Source: Bin87 sp965221295 (GTDB lineage Bacteria; Chloroflexota; Dehalococcoidia; Lucifugimonadales; UBA3495). From it: DNA of 64,000 nucleotides. The stretch covers positions 2,728,001-2,792,000 of the forward strand of contig OZ244879.1 of NCBI GenBank assembly GCA_965221295.1, read 5' to 3'. A model generated the notes under the pieces. The model ran no database searches. It was not told where the DNA came from and saw only the letters and a program-made list of their open reading frames with translations. The position numbers and the translations under genes were made by a program. Below, one piece after another: positions 51,692-59,996 of this stretch (within the stretch, counting starts at the first letter, position 1; every line of letters begins with the position of its first letter).

Positions 51692-52888
51692 TCAGGCGTC
51701 AGGCAACGCGGCCAAGCCTGGCAGTTCTCGTCCCTCCAGAAATTCCAGCGACGCGCCGCCGCCGGTGGACACATGCGTCATTTGCTCCATCAGGCCCAAC
51801 GTTTCCACAGCTTCTGCTGTCGAACCACCACCCACCACCGTGGTAGCCCGAGACAGGTTTGCGATGCTCTGCGCCACGATGCGGGTTCCGGCCTGGAACC
51901 GCTCCATCTCGAACACGCCCATGGGGCCGTTCCACAAAATGGTCTTGCAGCCGGCCAGCGCCGAGGCGTAGTCGTTGGCGGCGCCTTCGCCCACGTCCAT
52001 GATGTGCCATCCATCGGGGACGTCTCCCACGGCCACGGTGAGCGTCGAACCGGGTTCGGCGGAAAACACATCGGCGACGACCACATCGCTGGGGAGGTGC
52101 ACGGCGACCCCGCTTTGTTTCGCTCGGCGCAGAATGTCGCGGGCGAAGTTCAGCCGGTCTTCCTCAACCGAGGATGCGCCCACTGGTTTGCCATCGGCGG
52201 CCAGAAAGGTCACCGCCATGCCGCCACCGATGAAAAGGTGGTCAAGCCTGGGCAGCAAATTTTCCAGTACAAGTATCTTGTCGCTTACCTTGGCGCCGCC
52301 CATCAGCGCGGCCAGCGGACGCTCCGGGTCCGCTAGCGCCAGCCCCAGCGATTCCACTTCCCGCTGGGTCAGCAACCCCATGGCGGAAGGCAGCAGTTGA
52401 GGCACACCCACCGTGGAAGCGTGGGCGCGGTGGGCTACCGCAAACGCGTCCATGACGAAGCAGTCGGCGAGACCGGCCAATTCACTGCTGAAGGCGGCGG
52501 CGTTTTGCTCTTCGCCGGCGTGGAATCGCAGGTTCTCCAACAGGAATATCTCGCCGGCTTTCATGTCGCGCACCGCCTCGACAACCTCGGGGCCCACGCA
52601 ATCGCTCAACGACACCACCGGGCGGCTCAGGAGAACGCCCAGCCGGTCTCCCACCGGCGCCAGCCGCAGCCCTTCGTCCACGCGACCACGCGGGCGTCCC
52701 AGGTGGGAACAGAGAACCACTTTGCAGTTCCGTCCCACCAGATACTCGATGGTCGGCAAGGTGGCGCGGAGCCGCTGGTCGTAATTGCCGATGGCTTCCA
52801 CGCCCTGCTCGATGGGGACGTTGAAATCGACCCTGACGAGAACGGTCTTGCCGGCGACGTCCAGTTGGGTAAGGGTTCGCTTGCTCAT
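51692..52888 (-). CDS. pgk: Phosphoglycerate kinase
   Basis: Pgk makes ATP from 1,3-bisphosphoglycerate. The 398-residue protein has VLVRVDFNVP, LCSHLGRPRG, ALMGGAKVSDKILVLENLL, GPMGVFEMERFQAGT and TVVGGGSTAEAVE. ATG 52888 overlaps the preceding stop as ATGA, so it is translationally coupled; the longer frame to 52948 is inside that gene. Confidence 0.97.
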   Translation of the reverse strand: MSKRTLTQLDVAGKTVLVRVDFNVPIEQGVEAIGNYDQRLRATLPTIEYLVGRNCKVVLCSHLGRPRGRVDEGLRLAPVGDRLGVLLSRPVVSLSDCVGPEVVEAVRDMKAGEIFLLENLRFHAGEEQNAAAFSSELAGLADCFVMDAFAVAHRAHASTVGVPQLLPSAMGLLTQREVESLGLALADPERPLAALMGGAKVSDKILVLENLLPRLDHLFIGGGMAVTFLAADGKPVGASSVEEDRLNFARDILRRAKQSGVAVHLPSDVVVADVFSAEPGSTLTVAVGDVPDGWHIMDVGEGAANDYASALAGCKTILWNGPMGVFEMERFQAGTRIVAQSIANLSRATTVVGGGSTAEAVETLGLMEQMTHVSTGGGASLEFLEGRELPGLAALPDA

Positions 52889-53910
52889 CGCGTTGTCTGG
52901 TCGGTGGCTCCGGACCGATCTCCGAGCGTTTGTTCTCCGAGCGTCCATTCCGCCGCCAATTGCAGGGCCTGCGGGCGTCGCAGGTTGCCGGCAACCTCGC
53001 GGATCGACGCTGCGGCATCCTCAGCAAAGCGGGCGGACTGCCGCTCTGCGTACTCGCGTGATCCCACGTCGTTCAAGATGGCGACGATGCGACCAGCGTC
53101 ATCAGCCTCGAGGGTTCGCTTCATGTAGATTGCGCCCAGTTCCCGTTTAGTCGCCGTTGACCCGCGCTGCAGGGCGTGGATGAGCGGAAGGCTCTTCTTC
53201 TTGTTCAGTACATTGCTCGGCGTAAACCCGTCGCCACGCGGTCCCCACAGGTCTGCGATGTCGTTTTGCACCTGCAAGGCCATGCCCAGCGATTCGCCCC
53301 AGTGGTGCAGAGCAGCCGCGGTGTCGCCGTCAGTTCCCGCCGCCAAACCACCGATTTTGGCCGAGCATCCAGACAGGGCTCCGGCTTTGCGACGGATCAT
53401 GTCAAGGTAGTCGGGTTCCGACACCATTAGCTGGTCCTGGTAGGTCAGGTCCATGTACTGCCCCTCGCACAGGGTGAGGCAGGCGCGATCCAGCGAGCGC
53501 AGCGCCTCCAGCACAATATCCCCGGACGCTCCGGTTTCCAAGAGCCGCATCAGAACCGACCGGGCGAGCGCGTGCAGTCCGTCGCCGGCGTTGATGGCCT
53601 GCGATGGACCCCAAACCCACCATATGCTGGGCCGATCGTTGGTTTGGTCAATCCGGCCGGCTTGCACGTCGTTGTGCACCAGCACGAAATTGTAGGCGAG
53701 TTCCACAGCCGAGGCCGCCGGGGCCGCCAGTTTGGGGTCGCCGCACACCGCTTCGGCGGCGGCCAGCGCCAGGAACCCGCAATGGTGCAAACGGGTGGGA
53801 GAGCCGTTGGTGGAGTCCCCGCGCTCGTCCACCCAACCCAGATGGTAGCGGATCAGGTCGTAGAGCATACCGCTACGCTCTCCAAAGGCGGCGCGTAGAT
53901 CGCTGTCCAC
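52885..53910 (-). CDS. Polyprenyl synthetase family protein with altered Asp motifs
   Basis: The protein has the all-helical prenyl synthase fold: YDLIRYHLGW near the N terminus, LVHNDVQAGRIDQTNDRPSIWWVWG in the place of the first Asp-rich motif, and LQVQNDIADLWG in the second. Both motifs are changed: DDxxD has become NDVQA and DDxxD has become NDIAD, so Mg2+/diphosphate chemistry may be weakened. The nominal start is GTG 53910, but homology appears to begin upstream (YDSYRDAV), where only ATT/ATC codons follow a GAAGGG site, so a rare start is possible. It is fused translationally to pgk by ATGA. Confidence 0.78.
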   Translation of the reverse strand: MDSDLRAAFGERSGMLYDLIRYHLGWVDERGDSTNGSPTRLHHCGFLALAAAEAVCGDPKLAAPAASAVELAYNFVLVHNDVQAGRIDQTNDRPSIWWVWGPSQAINAGDGLHALARSVLMRLLETGASGDIVLEALRSLDRACLTLCEGQYMDLTYQDQLMVSEPDYLDMIRRKAGALSGCSAKIGGLAAGTDGDTAAALHHWGESLGMALQVQNDIADLWGPRGDGFTPSNVLNKKKSLPLIHALQRGSTATKRELGAIYMKRTLEADDAGRIVAILNDVGSREYAERQSARFAEDAAASIREVAGNLRRPQALQLAAEWTLGEQTLGDRSGATDQTTR

Positions 53911-53976
53911 GGCGTCGCGGTATGAATCGTATGTCGTTGCCGTGGGAATGATGATTGCCCTTCGGAAGGTCGGCGA

Positions 53977-54594
53977 CTAGGCAAGTCCGGCGGCCCGGCG
54001 AACTTCCGAGAACGCCAGGGCGCCAGCCCGCAGTAGCGTCAGATCGCGGTCGGCAACCGCAACGATGGTGCTGGCGGCGCCCTGAGGCGGTTCGCCGGAC
54101 ACAATAATACCATCAACCAGTTCGCCGAGGCAGCGGCGCAGATCATCGGGGTCGGTTATGTCGGGTTCGCCGCTGCGGTTGGCGCTGGTGCCGGTGATGG
54201 GTCGGCCGAGACCGGAGGCCAGAGCCAGAGGAATGGGATGATCAGGCATACGTACCGCGATGGTAGCCAAACCGGCCGTAAGGCGAGGCGGCAAGTTCGG
54301 GTTCGACGGCAGCGTCATAGTCAGCGGGCCCGGCCAATAACGGTCGGCGAGCGCCCGCGCGATGTCAGCGTCCGGTCCCGAAACAGTGGACACTGTCTCC
54401 ACTTGGCTCCACCCGGAAACCAATATTGGCAGGGGCATGTTGGTTGGCCGGCCTTTGATGTTGAACACCTTCTCCAAGGCGTCCGGGTTGGTGGCGTCGG
54501 CGGCCAGTCCGTAGAGGGTATCCGTGGGGATGGCCACCACGCCACCGGCGACGATGCAATCCAAAGCCTCGCCAATTTCCCGTTGATCGATCAT
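53977..54594 (-). CDS. tsaC: L-threonylcarbamoyladenylate synthase
   Basis: The TsaC/Sua5-type enzyme makes the threonylcarbamoyl-AMP used for tRNA t6A37. The 205-residue protein (from ATG 54594) has GGVVAIPTDTLYGLAADA, KGRPTNMPLPILV, RYWPGPLTMTLPS, VRMPDH and GTSANRSGEP. TAAAAT on the minus strand ends nine bases before this ATG, with no ribosome site, so leaderless translation is likely; the alternative GTG at 54603 sits against the -10. Confidence 0.95.
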   Translation of the reverse strand: MIDQREIGEALDCIVAGGVVAIPTDTLYGLAADATNPDALEKVFNIKGRPTNMPLPILVSGWSQVETVSTVSGPDADIARALADRYWPGPLTMTLPSNPNLPPRLTAGLATIAVRMPDHPIPLALASGLGRPITGTSANRSGEPDITDPDDLRRCLGELVDGIIVSGEPPQGAASTIVAVADRDLTLLRAGALAFSEVRRAAGLA

Positions 54595-54603
54595 GCGACG
54601 CAC

Positions 54604-54609
54604 ATTTTA
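54604..54609 (-). promoter_or_regulatory. Candidate -10 element of the tsaC unit
   Basis: TAAAAT ends nine bases before the ATG of tsaC, like the leader-peptide and his operon promoters in this window; no clear -35 is seen. It would drive the minus-strand glycolysis/lysine cluster. Confidence 0.45.
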
Positions 54610-54643
54610 CCACCGTAAACGATCCAGCCGGGCGCGGCTCGAA

Positions 54644-54694
54644 ATCATCCCGCCCCAAGGATCATCCCGCCCCAAGGATCGTCCTGCCGCAAGG
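54644..54694. repeat. Three tandem 17-bp repeats between tsaC and guaA
   Basis: ATCATCCCGCCCCAAGG occurs twice in tandem and a third copy differs at three positions (ATCGTCCTGCCGCAAGG), spanning 54644-54694. It is in the divergent promoter region. TACTAT at 54740-54745 may be the -10 of guaA. Confidence 0.7.
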
Positions 54695-54794
54695 AAACGA
54701 CAATCCCAGGGCGGCGGGCTGTTTTGTTGCGGACTGTGCTACTATTGTCGCCGACTCGTTGGATTCCACAATTCCCAGCGTTGGTGGCCGTTCG

Positions 54795-56348
54795 ATGACC
54801 AGCACGAACCGACCTGAAGCCGTGGTCGTGATCGATTTCGGCTCGCAATACACGCATCTGATCGCCCGGCGAATCCGGGAGTTGCAGACCTATTCTGAAA
54901 TCATATCCGCCTCGGCGCCTTCAGAGGCGATAGCGCATCTGAACCCTCGCGGAATCATCCTGTCCGGCGGGCCCGCCAGCGTTTACGACAAGGACGCGCC
55001 GGCAATGCGGCAATGGGTGATCGACTCCGGCTTGCCCGTACTGGGCATCTGTTACGGTATGCAAGCCATCGTCCACCAACTGGGTGGGTCCGTGGTCGCC
55101 GGCGCAGTGCGCGAGTACGGTCACGCCGATTTGCTCAACGAACGCGACGAAACCGGCCTGTTGGCGGGCGTTGGCGACCGGATCCCGGTCTGGATGAGCC
55201 ATGGCGACCGAGTGGAACGTCTGCCGGACGGCATGTCGGCGCTGGGCCGAACCGACAATACCGATTGCGCCGCCATCGCTGACGGGAAGCGCTGGTACGG
55301 CTTGCAGTTCCACCCGGAAGTTCAGCACACTCCAGATGGCATGACGATTCTGCGCAACTTCGTCCAACGCATTTGCGGTTGCTCGGAATCGTGGACGCCC
55401 GGAAATTTCGTGGCCGAAACCGTCGCCCGTGTACGGGACCAGGTGGGCGATGATCGGGTCATTTGCGGGCTCAGCGGCGGCGTGGATTCGTCGGTGGCCG
55501 CCGCATTGATCCACCGGGCCGTCGGGCCGCAGTTGACGTGCATCTTCGTTAACAACGGCCTTCTCAGGCACGGCGAGGCGGAACAAGTGCAGGAGACTTT
55601 TCAGCGTGGCCTGGGACTGGACTTGCGCTACGTCGATGCCGAATCCAGGTTCCTGAACGGGCTCGCCGGCGTGACCGACCCGGAAACCAAGCGCAAGAAC
55701 ATCGGCGCGGAATTCATTCGGGTGTTCGAGGACGCCGCCGCCGAGATCGAAAACGTCAAATGGCTGGCCCAGGGCACCCTGTACCCGGACGTCATAGAAA
55801 GCGAAACGCCGGACAACCGCGCCTCGGCCCGCATCAAAACCCACCACAACGTTGGCGGTTTGCCAGAGCGCATGGACTTCGGCCTGGTGGAGCCGCTGCG
55901 GTACCTATTCAAGGACGAGGTACGGGCAGTTGGCATTGAACTGGGCCTGCCCGACGATATCATCTACCGCCAGCCCTTCCCAGGGCCTGGCTTGGCCATA
56001 CGCATCATCGGCGAGGTTACCCCGGAGCGGGTGGCGCTGCTGCGGAATTGCGACCGCGTCGTGCTCGAAGAAATCCACGACGCCGGCCTGTATCGGGACA
56101 TCTGGCAGAGTTTCGCCGTGCTCACCGACAATCGCACCGTGGGCGTGATGGGCGACTACCGCACCTACGGGTATGCTTGCGCCATCCGCGCCGTGACCTC
56201 TGAGGACGCGATGACCGCCGATTGGGCGCGCCTGCCCTATGACGTGCTGGCCCGCATCAGTAACCGCATTGTCAACGAAGTTGATGGCGTGAATCGCGTG
56301 GTGTACGACATCACCAGCAAACCGCCCGGAACCATCGAGTGGGAGTAG
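54795..56348 (+). CDS. guaA: GMP synthase (glutamine-hydrolysing)
   Basis: GuaA amidates XMP to GMP. The 517-residue protein has the class I amidotransferase domain (VVIDFGSQYTHLIARRIRE, ILSGGPASVY, GICYGMQAI with catalytic Cys, LQFHPEVQHT), the ATP pyrophosphatase P-loop ICGLSGGVDSSVAA and the GuaA C-terminal dimerisation domain (RQPFPGPGLAIRIIGE). The TTG at 54759 is an alternative, but ATG 54795 has GGTGG seven bases upstream and matches the family start. It opens the purine cluster. Confidence 0.97.
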   Translation: MTSTNRPEAVVVIDFGSQYTHLIARRIRELQTYSEIISASAPSEAIAHLNPRGIILSGGPASVYDKDAPAMRQWVIDSGLPVLGICYGMQAIVHQLGGSVVAGAVREYGHADLLNERDETGLLAGVGDRIPVWMSHGDRVERLPDGMSALGRTDNTDCAAIADGKRWYGLQFHPEVQHTPDGMTILRNFVQRICGCSESWTPGNFVAETVARVRDQVGDDRVICGLSGGVDSSVAAALIHRAVGPQLTCIFVNNGLLRHGEAEQVQETFQRGLGLDLRYVDAESRFLNGLAGVTDPETKRKNIGAEFIRVFEDAAAEIENVKWLAQGTLYPDVIESETPDNRASARIKTHHNVGGLPERMDFGLVEPLRYLFKDEVRAVGIELGLPDDIIYRQPFPGPGLAIRIIGEVTPERVALLRNCDRVVLEEIHDAGLYRDIWQSFAVLTDNRTVGVMGDYRTYGYACAIRAVTSEDAMTADWARLPYDVLARISNRIVNEVDGVNRVVYDITSKPPGTIEWE

Positions 56349-56354
56349 CGCGCC

Positions 56355-57650
56355 ATGCGGGTACTGGTCGTAGGTTCTGGAGGACGAGAGCACGCCCTGG
56401 CCTGGCGCTTGGCGCAATCGCGGTTTGTGGACGCTATCTATGCGGCGCCCGGCAATTCCGGTACGGCTCAACTGGGCGTAAACCTTCCAATACCGGATAA
56501 GGACTTGGAAGCCATAGTAGCGGCGTCCATCGCCCGCGCCATCGATTTGGTGGTGATCGGGCCGGAAGAACCGCTGGCCTTGGGCTTGGCCGACCGCCTG
56601 AACACAGCTGGCGTTCCGGCGTTTGGACCCAGCCGCTCGGCAGCCCGGTTGGAGTCTAGCAAGAGCTTCGCCCGCGCGATTATGGACGCCGCCGGAGTCC
56701 CCGGCCCCAAATACCGAGTCTTCGCAAACTCAGCCGACGCCGTGAGCTACGTGCGGCAATACGATGCCCCCGTGGTGGTGAAGGCGGACGGCTTGGCCGC
56801 CGGCAAAGGCGTCGCCATGTGCGCCAGCCGCGAAGAAGCCGAACGCGCCATTCGCAACGCCATGGAACAACGCGCATTCGGGGATGCCGGACAATCCGTC
56901 GTTGTCGAAGACTGGCTGAACGGCCCGGAGGTCAGCGTGTTCGCCTTCGCCGACGGCGAGACCATCTCCAGCGTGGTCGCGGCTACCGATTACAAGCGCA
57001 TTGGCGAAGGCGGTCAGGGACCCAACACAGGCGGAATGGGCAGCTACGGGCCGCCCCACTTCTGGAACGACGGTCTGGCGCAGTCCATACGCGAGGACTG
57101 TATGCTGCCGGTGATTCGGGAGCTGGCCCGGCGCGGCGCCCCTTACCGCGGCGCGCTATACTGCGGCTTGATGCTCACCGACTCTGGGCCGCAGGTTCTG
57201 GAATTCAATTGCCGGTTTGGGGACCCGGAGACCCAGGTGATCATGCCGCAACTGCTGAGCGATCCCGTAGAGATCATGCTGGCCTGCGCCAAGAACAGCC
57301 TGGCAGACGTTGGCCCAGTTCGCTGGTCGAGCCGGCCGACAGTGGCAGTCGTGATGGTTTCTGGCGGCTACCCCGAGTCTTATGACACCGGTTTTCCCAT
57401 CGACGGATTAGGGCGCGATGACGATTCGCCGGGCGCCTGGGTGTTCCACGCCGGCGCTCGGTTGAGCGACGATGGCGCCACGACGTTGACTTCCGGGGGG
57501 CGAGCGCTGGCCTGCGTTGGCGCCGGCGACACCGTGGAACAGGCCCGCGACCTTGCCTACCAGCGGGCCGAACGCATAAGTTTCCCAGGCGCATACTACC
57601 GGCGCGACATCGCGGCAGAGGCGGTGGGGACTCCGGCCATGGTGAATTGA
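56355..57650 (+). CDS. purD: Phosphoribosylamine-glycine ligase
   Basis: PurD joins phosphoribosylamine and glycine with ATP. The 431 residues show VLVVGSGGREHALAWRL, ATP-grasp segments (FAVVKADGLAAGKGVAMC-like, DAPVVVKADGLAAGKGV) and LEFNCRFGDPETQVI with the Mg2+ ligands. It starts six bases after the guaA stop. Confidence 0.97.
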   Translation: MRVLVVGSGGREHALAWRLAQSRFVDAIYAAPGNSGTAQLGVNLPIPDKDLEAIVAASIARAIDLVVIGPEEPLALGLADRLNTAGVPAFGPSRSAARLESSKSFARAIMDAAGVPGPKYRVFANSADAVSYVRQYDAPVVVKADGLAAGKGVAMCASREEAERAIRNAMEQRAFGDAGQSVVVEDWLNGPEVSVFAFADGETISSVVAATDYKRIGEGGQGPNTGGMGSYGPPHFWNDGLAQSIREDCMLPVIRELARRGAPYRGALYCGLMLTDSGPQVLEFNCRFGDPETQVIMPQLLSDPVEIMLACAKNSLADVGPVRWSSRPTVAVVMVSGGYPESYDTGFPIDGLGRDDDSPGAWVFHAGARLSDDGATTLTSGGRALACVGAGDTVEQARDLAYQRAERISFPGAYYRRDIAAEAVGTPAMVN

Positions 57651-57656
57651 TCTGGT

Positions 57657-58265
57657 ATGCCCAACGTTGCCAATAAACCATCATCGCCAATGGCCGACTG
57701 GGCAACCATGGCGGCCGCCTATGAAGAAGCGGACCAGGCCGGAGATCTAGCAACCTACCGTCGGCGACGTTGGGAATACGCCGATGATCCCGCAAGTTGG
57801 CTGCAACCAACAACCCTGCCGACGCTATCGCAAGCCCAGGCTGACTCGCTGTACCGGGCGGCTGGTGGTCGGCGGAACTCAGCGTTTCGCGGCAACCCCA
57901 TCGAGGAAATCCGAGACGCCATCGACTTCCTGCTCTATGACACCATCAAATTGGAAAATCGCTTTGAAGAATGCGCCTTGGATACCGCCGGATTCGGACT
58001 TGTCGGGGCGGGCAGAGAGTGGCCGTCGTACCTGTTGACCCTGCGCGAGCCGACCCTGTTCGCGCCTTGGAGTCCGCATACTGAGCGCGCTTTGCGGCGG
58101 TTGGGACTGTTGCCGCCTGGCTTGAAACGGGGACATCCGGGCTTGGGTTACATCGACTTGTTGGACGCGCTGCAACCGCTGTCGGGACGGCTGGGCCTGC
58201 GGGACTTTCGCGCCGTCGATGAATTCTGTTACCTTATCGGACGCAATGCGAGGGCCCAGGCATGA
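57657..58265 (+). CDS. Hypothetical protein in the purine cluster
   Basis: A 202-residue protein, not recognised. The C-terminal part reads SYLLTLREPTLFAPWSPHTERALRRLGLLPPG, a pattern close to the TALNPQLFVPWGE segment of the hypothetical beside dapF, so the two may be distant relatives. It is likely helical. The gap to purD is six bases and the gap to the next gene 31 bases, so it is in the purine operon. Confidence 0.65.
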   Translation: MPNVANKPSSPMADWATMAAAYEEADQAGDLATYRRRRWEYADDPASWLQPTTLPTLSQAQADSLYRAAGGRRNSAFRGNPIEEIRDAIDFLLYDTIKLENRFEECALDTAGFGLVGAGREWPSYLLTLREPTLFAPWSPHTERALRRLGLLPPGLKRGHPGLGYIDLLDALQPLSGRLGLRDFRAVDEFCYLIGRNARAQA

Positions 58266-58296
58266 ACGCCCAAGCCCAGAACCGGAGGATTCGCCA

Positions 58297-58728
58297 ATGC
58301 CCTGGCTGGATGAGTTAAAACGCCTGAGGGTCCGAGTGGACAACGAGGGCTATGGGCGTAAGCTATCGGAGATGGCAGAGCGCCGAACGCTGCTCGAGAA
58401 GTTCGCCGGCCAGTTGGGTGTCGAGGGTCTGCTGGAGCAAATGAACGACGCGCTGCTCGATGGTTCGGCCCGGCTGATCGTCGACCGATCCTGGCAATAC
58501 GATTTCGACGGCGACGACGACTCGGACTTCGACGAATTGACCGACGAAATCCTCTACTCCCTCTACTGGCACGACGGAGACCCCGTTGAGTTGGAGGTGC
58601 GGGTTGGCATCGACAGCGACGACGCGGGTTACGTGATGGTGGAGGGTGAGGAAATATCCGACGACGAGGAGAGCATCCAGAATGCCTTGCTGGCTGCGTT
58701 CCGGGAAATCGCCGAGATCGACGAGTAA
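58297..58728 (+). CDS. Small acidic hypothetical protein
   Basis: A 143-residue, strongly acidic protein with a DFDGDDDSDFDELTDE run at about residues 70-85 and an acidic C terminus. It starts at ATG 58297 with GGAGG eight bases upstream; the frame extends upstream to 58219 in the previous gene. No family is recognised. It precedes purE in the purine operon. Confidence 0.65.
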   Translation: MPWLDELKRLRVRVDNEGYGRKLSEMAERRTLLEKFAGQLGVEGLLEQMNDALLDGSARLIVDRSWQYDFDGDDDSDFDELTDEILYSLYWHDGDPVELEVRVGIDSDDAGYVMVEGEEISDDEESIQNALLAAFREIAEIDE

Positions 58729-58795
58729 ACACAAACCGGGAGATACGCTGGCGCCCACCGTCCGGGTATCCCACGCCACAACAAGGAGAATGGAC

Positions 58796-59254
58796 TTGCC
58801 ACTGGTAGGAATAGTAATGGGCAGCGCCTCAGATGAGGAGGCCGTCCAACCGACCATCAATACGCTGGAATCGCTGGGAGTGGATTACGAGGTTCGGGTG
58901 ATGTCCGCGCACCGAACGCCGGAACGGGTCCACGAATACGCCAGCACGGCTCGGGAGCGCGGTCTGGAAGTTCTAATCGCCGCCGCTGGCGGCTCGGCGG
59001 CTCTGGGCGGAGCCCTCGCGGCCCAAACGACGCTGCCGGTCATCGGCATCCCCCTTACCTCCAGCGAGCTCAACGGCTGGGACGCCCTGTTGTCAACGGC
59101 GCAGATGCCGCCCGGCATCCCAGTCGCCGCCATGGCCGTCGGAGGGTGGGGCGCCCGGAACGCCGCCTATTACGCCGCGCAAATCCTGGCCATCAAGCAC
59201 GACGACATCCGTCAGGCCGTCGAGCGGTACCGGCAGTCCCTGCGTGAGCGCTAG
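58796..59254 (+). CDS. purE: 5-(carboxyamino)imidazole ribonucleotide mutase
   Basis: PurE rearranges N5-CAIR to CAIR. The protein of about 152 residues has GIVMGSASDEEAV, VMSAHRTPERV, AAAGGSAALGGALA and GWDALLSTAQMPPGIPVAAM. Two starts are possible: ATG 58790 lies only about one base after AAGGAG, too close for normal initiation, whereas TTG 58796 is about seven bases away and yields MPLVGIVMGS, matching family N termini. TTG is therefore preferred. No purK is adjacent. Confidence 0.93.
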   Translation: MPLVGIVMGSASDEEAVQPTINTLESLGVDYEVRVMSAHRTPERVHEYASTARERGLEVLIAAAGGSAALGGALAAQTTLPVIGIPLTSSELNGWDALLSTAQMPPGIPVAAMAVGGWGARNAAYYAAQILAIKHDDIRQAVERYRQSLRER

Positions 59255-59933
59255 GCCGCCACAAGCCGATCGGCGTCCGGCGGCGGTGCTCACCGATTTC
59301 GATGACACCGCCGCCGCTCAAAACGTGGCCGAGTTGCTTTTGCACCGGTTCGGAAGTCCGACTTGGACCGACGTTCGTGAACGATTCCGTGAGGGTGAGA
59401 TCACGCTGAAGGATTACCAGGAAATCACCTTCCGGGAAATGCGGTCCGACCGGGCCACTATGGCGAAGCACGTTCGGGAGCAGGCTAGCTTCCGCGCGCA
59501 CTTTGGAGAACTTGCCGATTTCTGCCACCAGCGCTCGGTTCCCATGTGCATCGTCAGCCAGGGGTTGGATTTCTACATCCAGGCGCTGCTGGATACTTCG
59601 AACCATCCCACCATGCCAATTCACGCCGTTCGCGCCGGTTTCGACGGCGACGGCCGCATCGTCGATTACGCCTACGACTTCACCTATCCCGACGCCCCGG
59701 AATTGGGCAACAGCAAAGCGTTGATGGTGCGGCGCTTTCAGGACATGGGTTATCACGTATTTTTTGCCGGCGACGGCCGGTCCGACTTCGAGGCCGGTCA
59801 GGTGGCTGACACCGTGTTCGCCCATCGCCAAATGGCGCAGATGTGCAGTGAAGCCGGCATACCCTTCACCCCGTTCACCGACTTCGGCCCAGTGCTTGCG
59901 GCGGTTCGACTCTACGTGGAGCAAACCAGATGA
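59244..59933 (+). CDS. HAD-IB family phosphatase, MtnX-like
   Basis: The 229-residue protein has AVLTDFDDTAA (motif I), FCHQRSVPMCIVSQGLDFY, and FFAGDGRSDFEAGQVADTVFAH (motif IV), as in HAD-IB phosphatases such as MtnX/phosphoserine phosphatase. It starts with GTG at 59244, overlapping the purE end by 11 bases, so it is translationally coupled. Link to purine or methionine salvage is unclear. Confidence 0.88.
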   Translation: MSARPPQADRRPAAVLTDFDDTAAAQNVAELLLHRFGSPTWTDVRERFREGEITLKDYQEITFREMRSDRATMAKHVREQASFRAHFGELADFCHQRSVPMCIVSQGLDFYIQALLDTSNHPTMPIHAVRAGFDGDGRIVDYAYDFTYPDAPELGNSKALMVRRFQDMGYHVFFAGDGRSDFEAGQVADTVFAHRQMAQMCSEAGIPFTPFTDFGPVLAAVRLYVEQTR

Positions 59934-59996
59934 AGGCCAGGGGTCGTATGGTAAAATATTCGCCGGTTGAGCAACTCTCGGGGAGACGACGACGAC

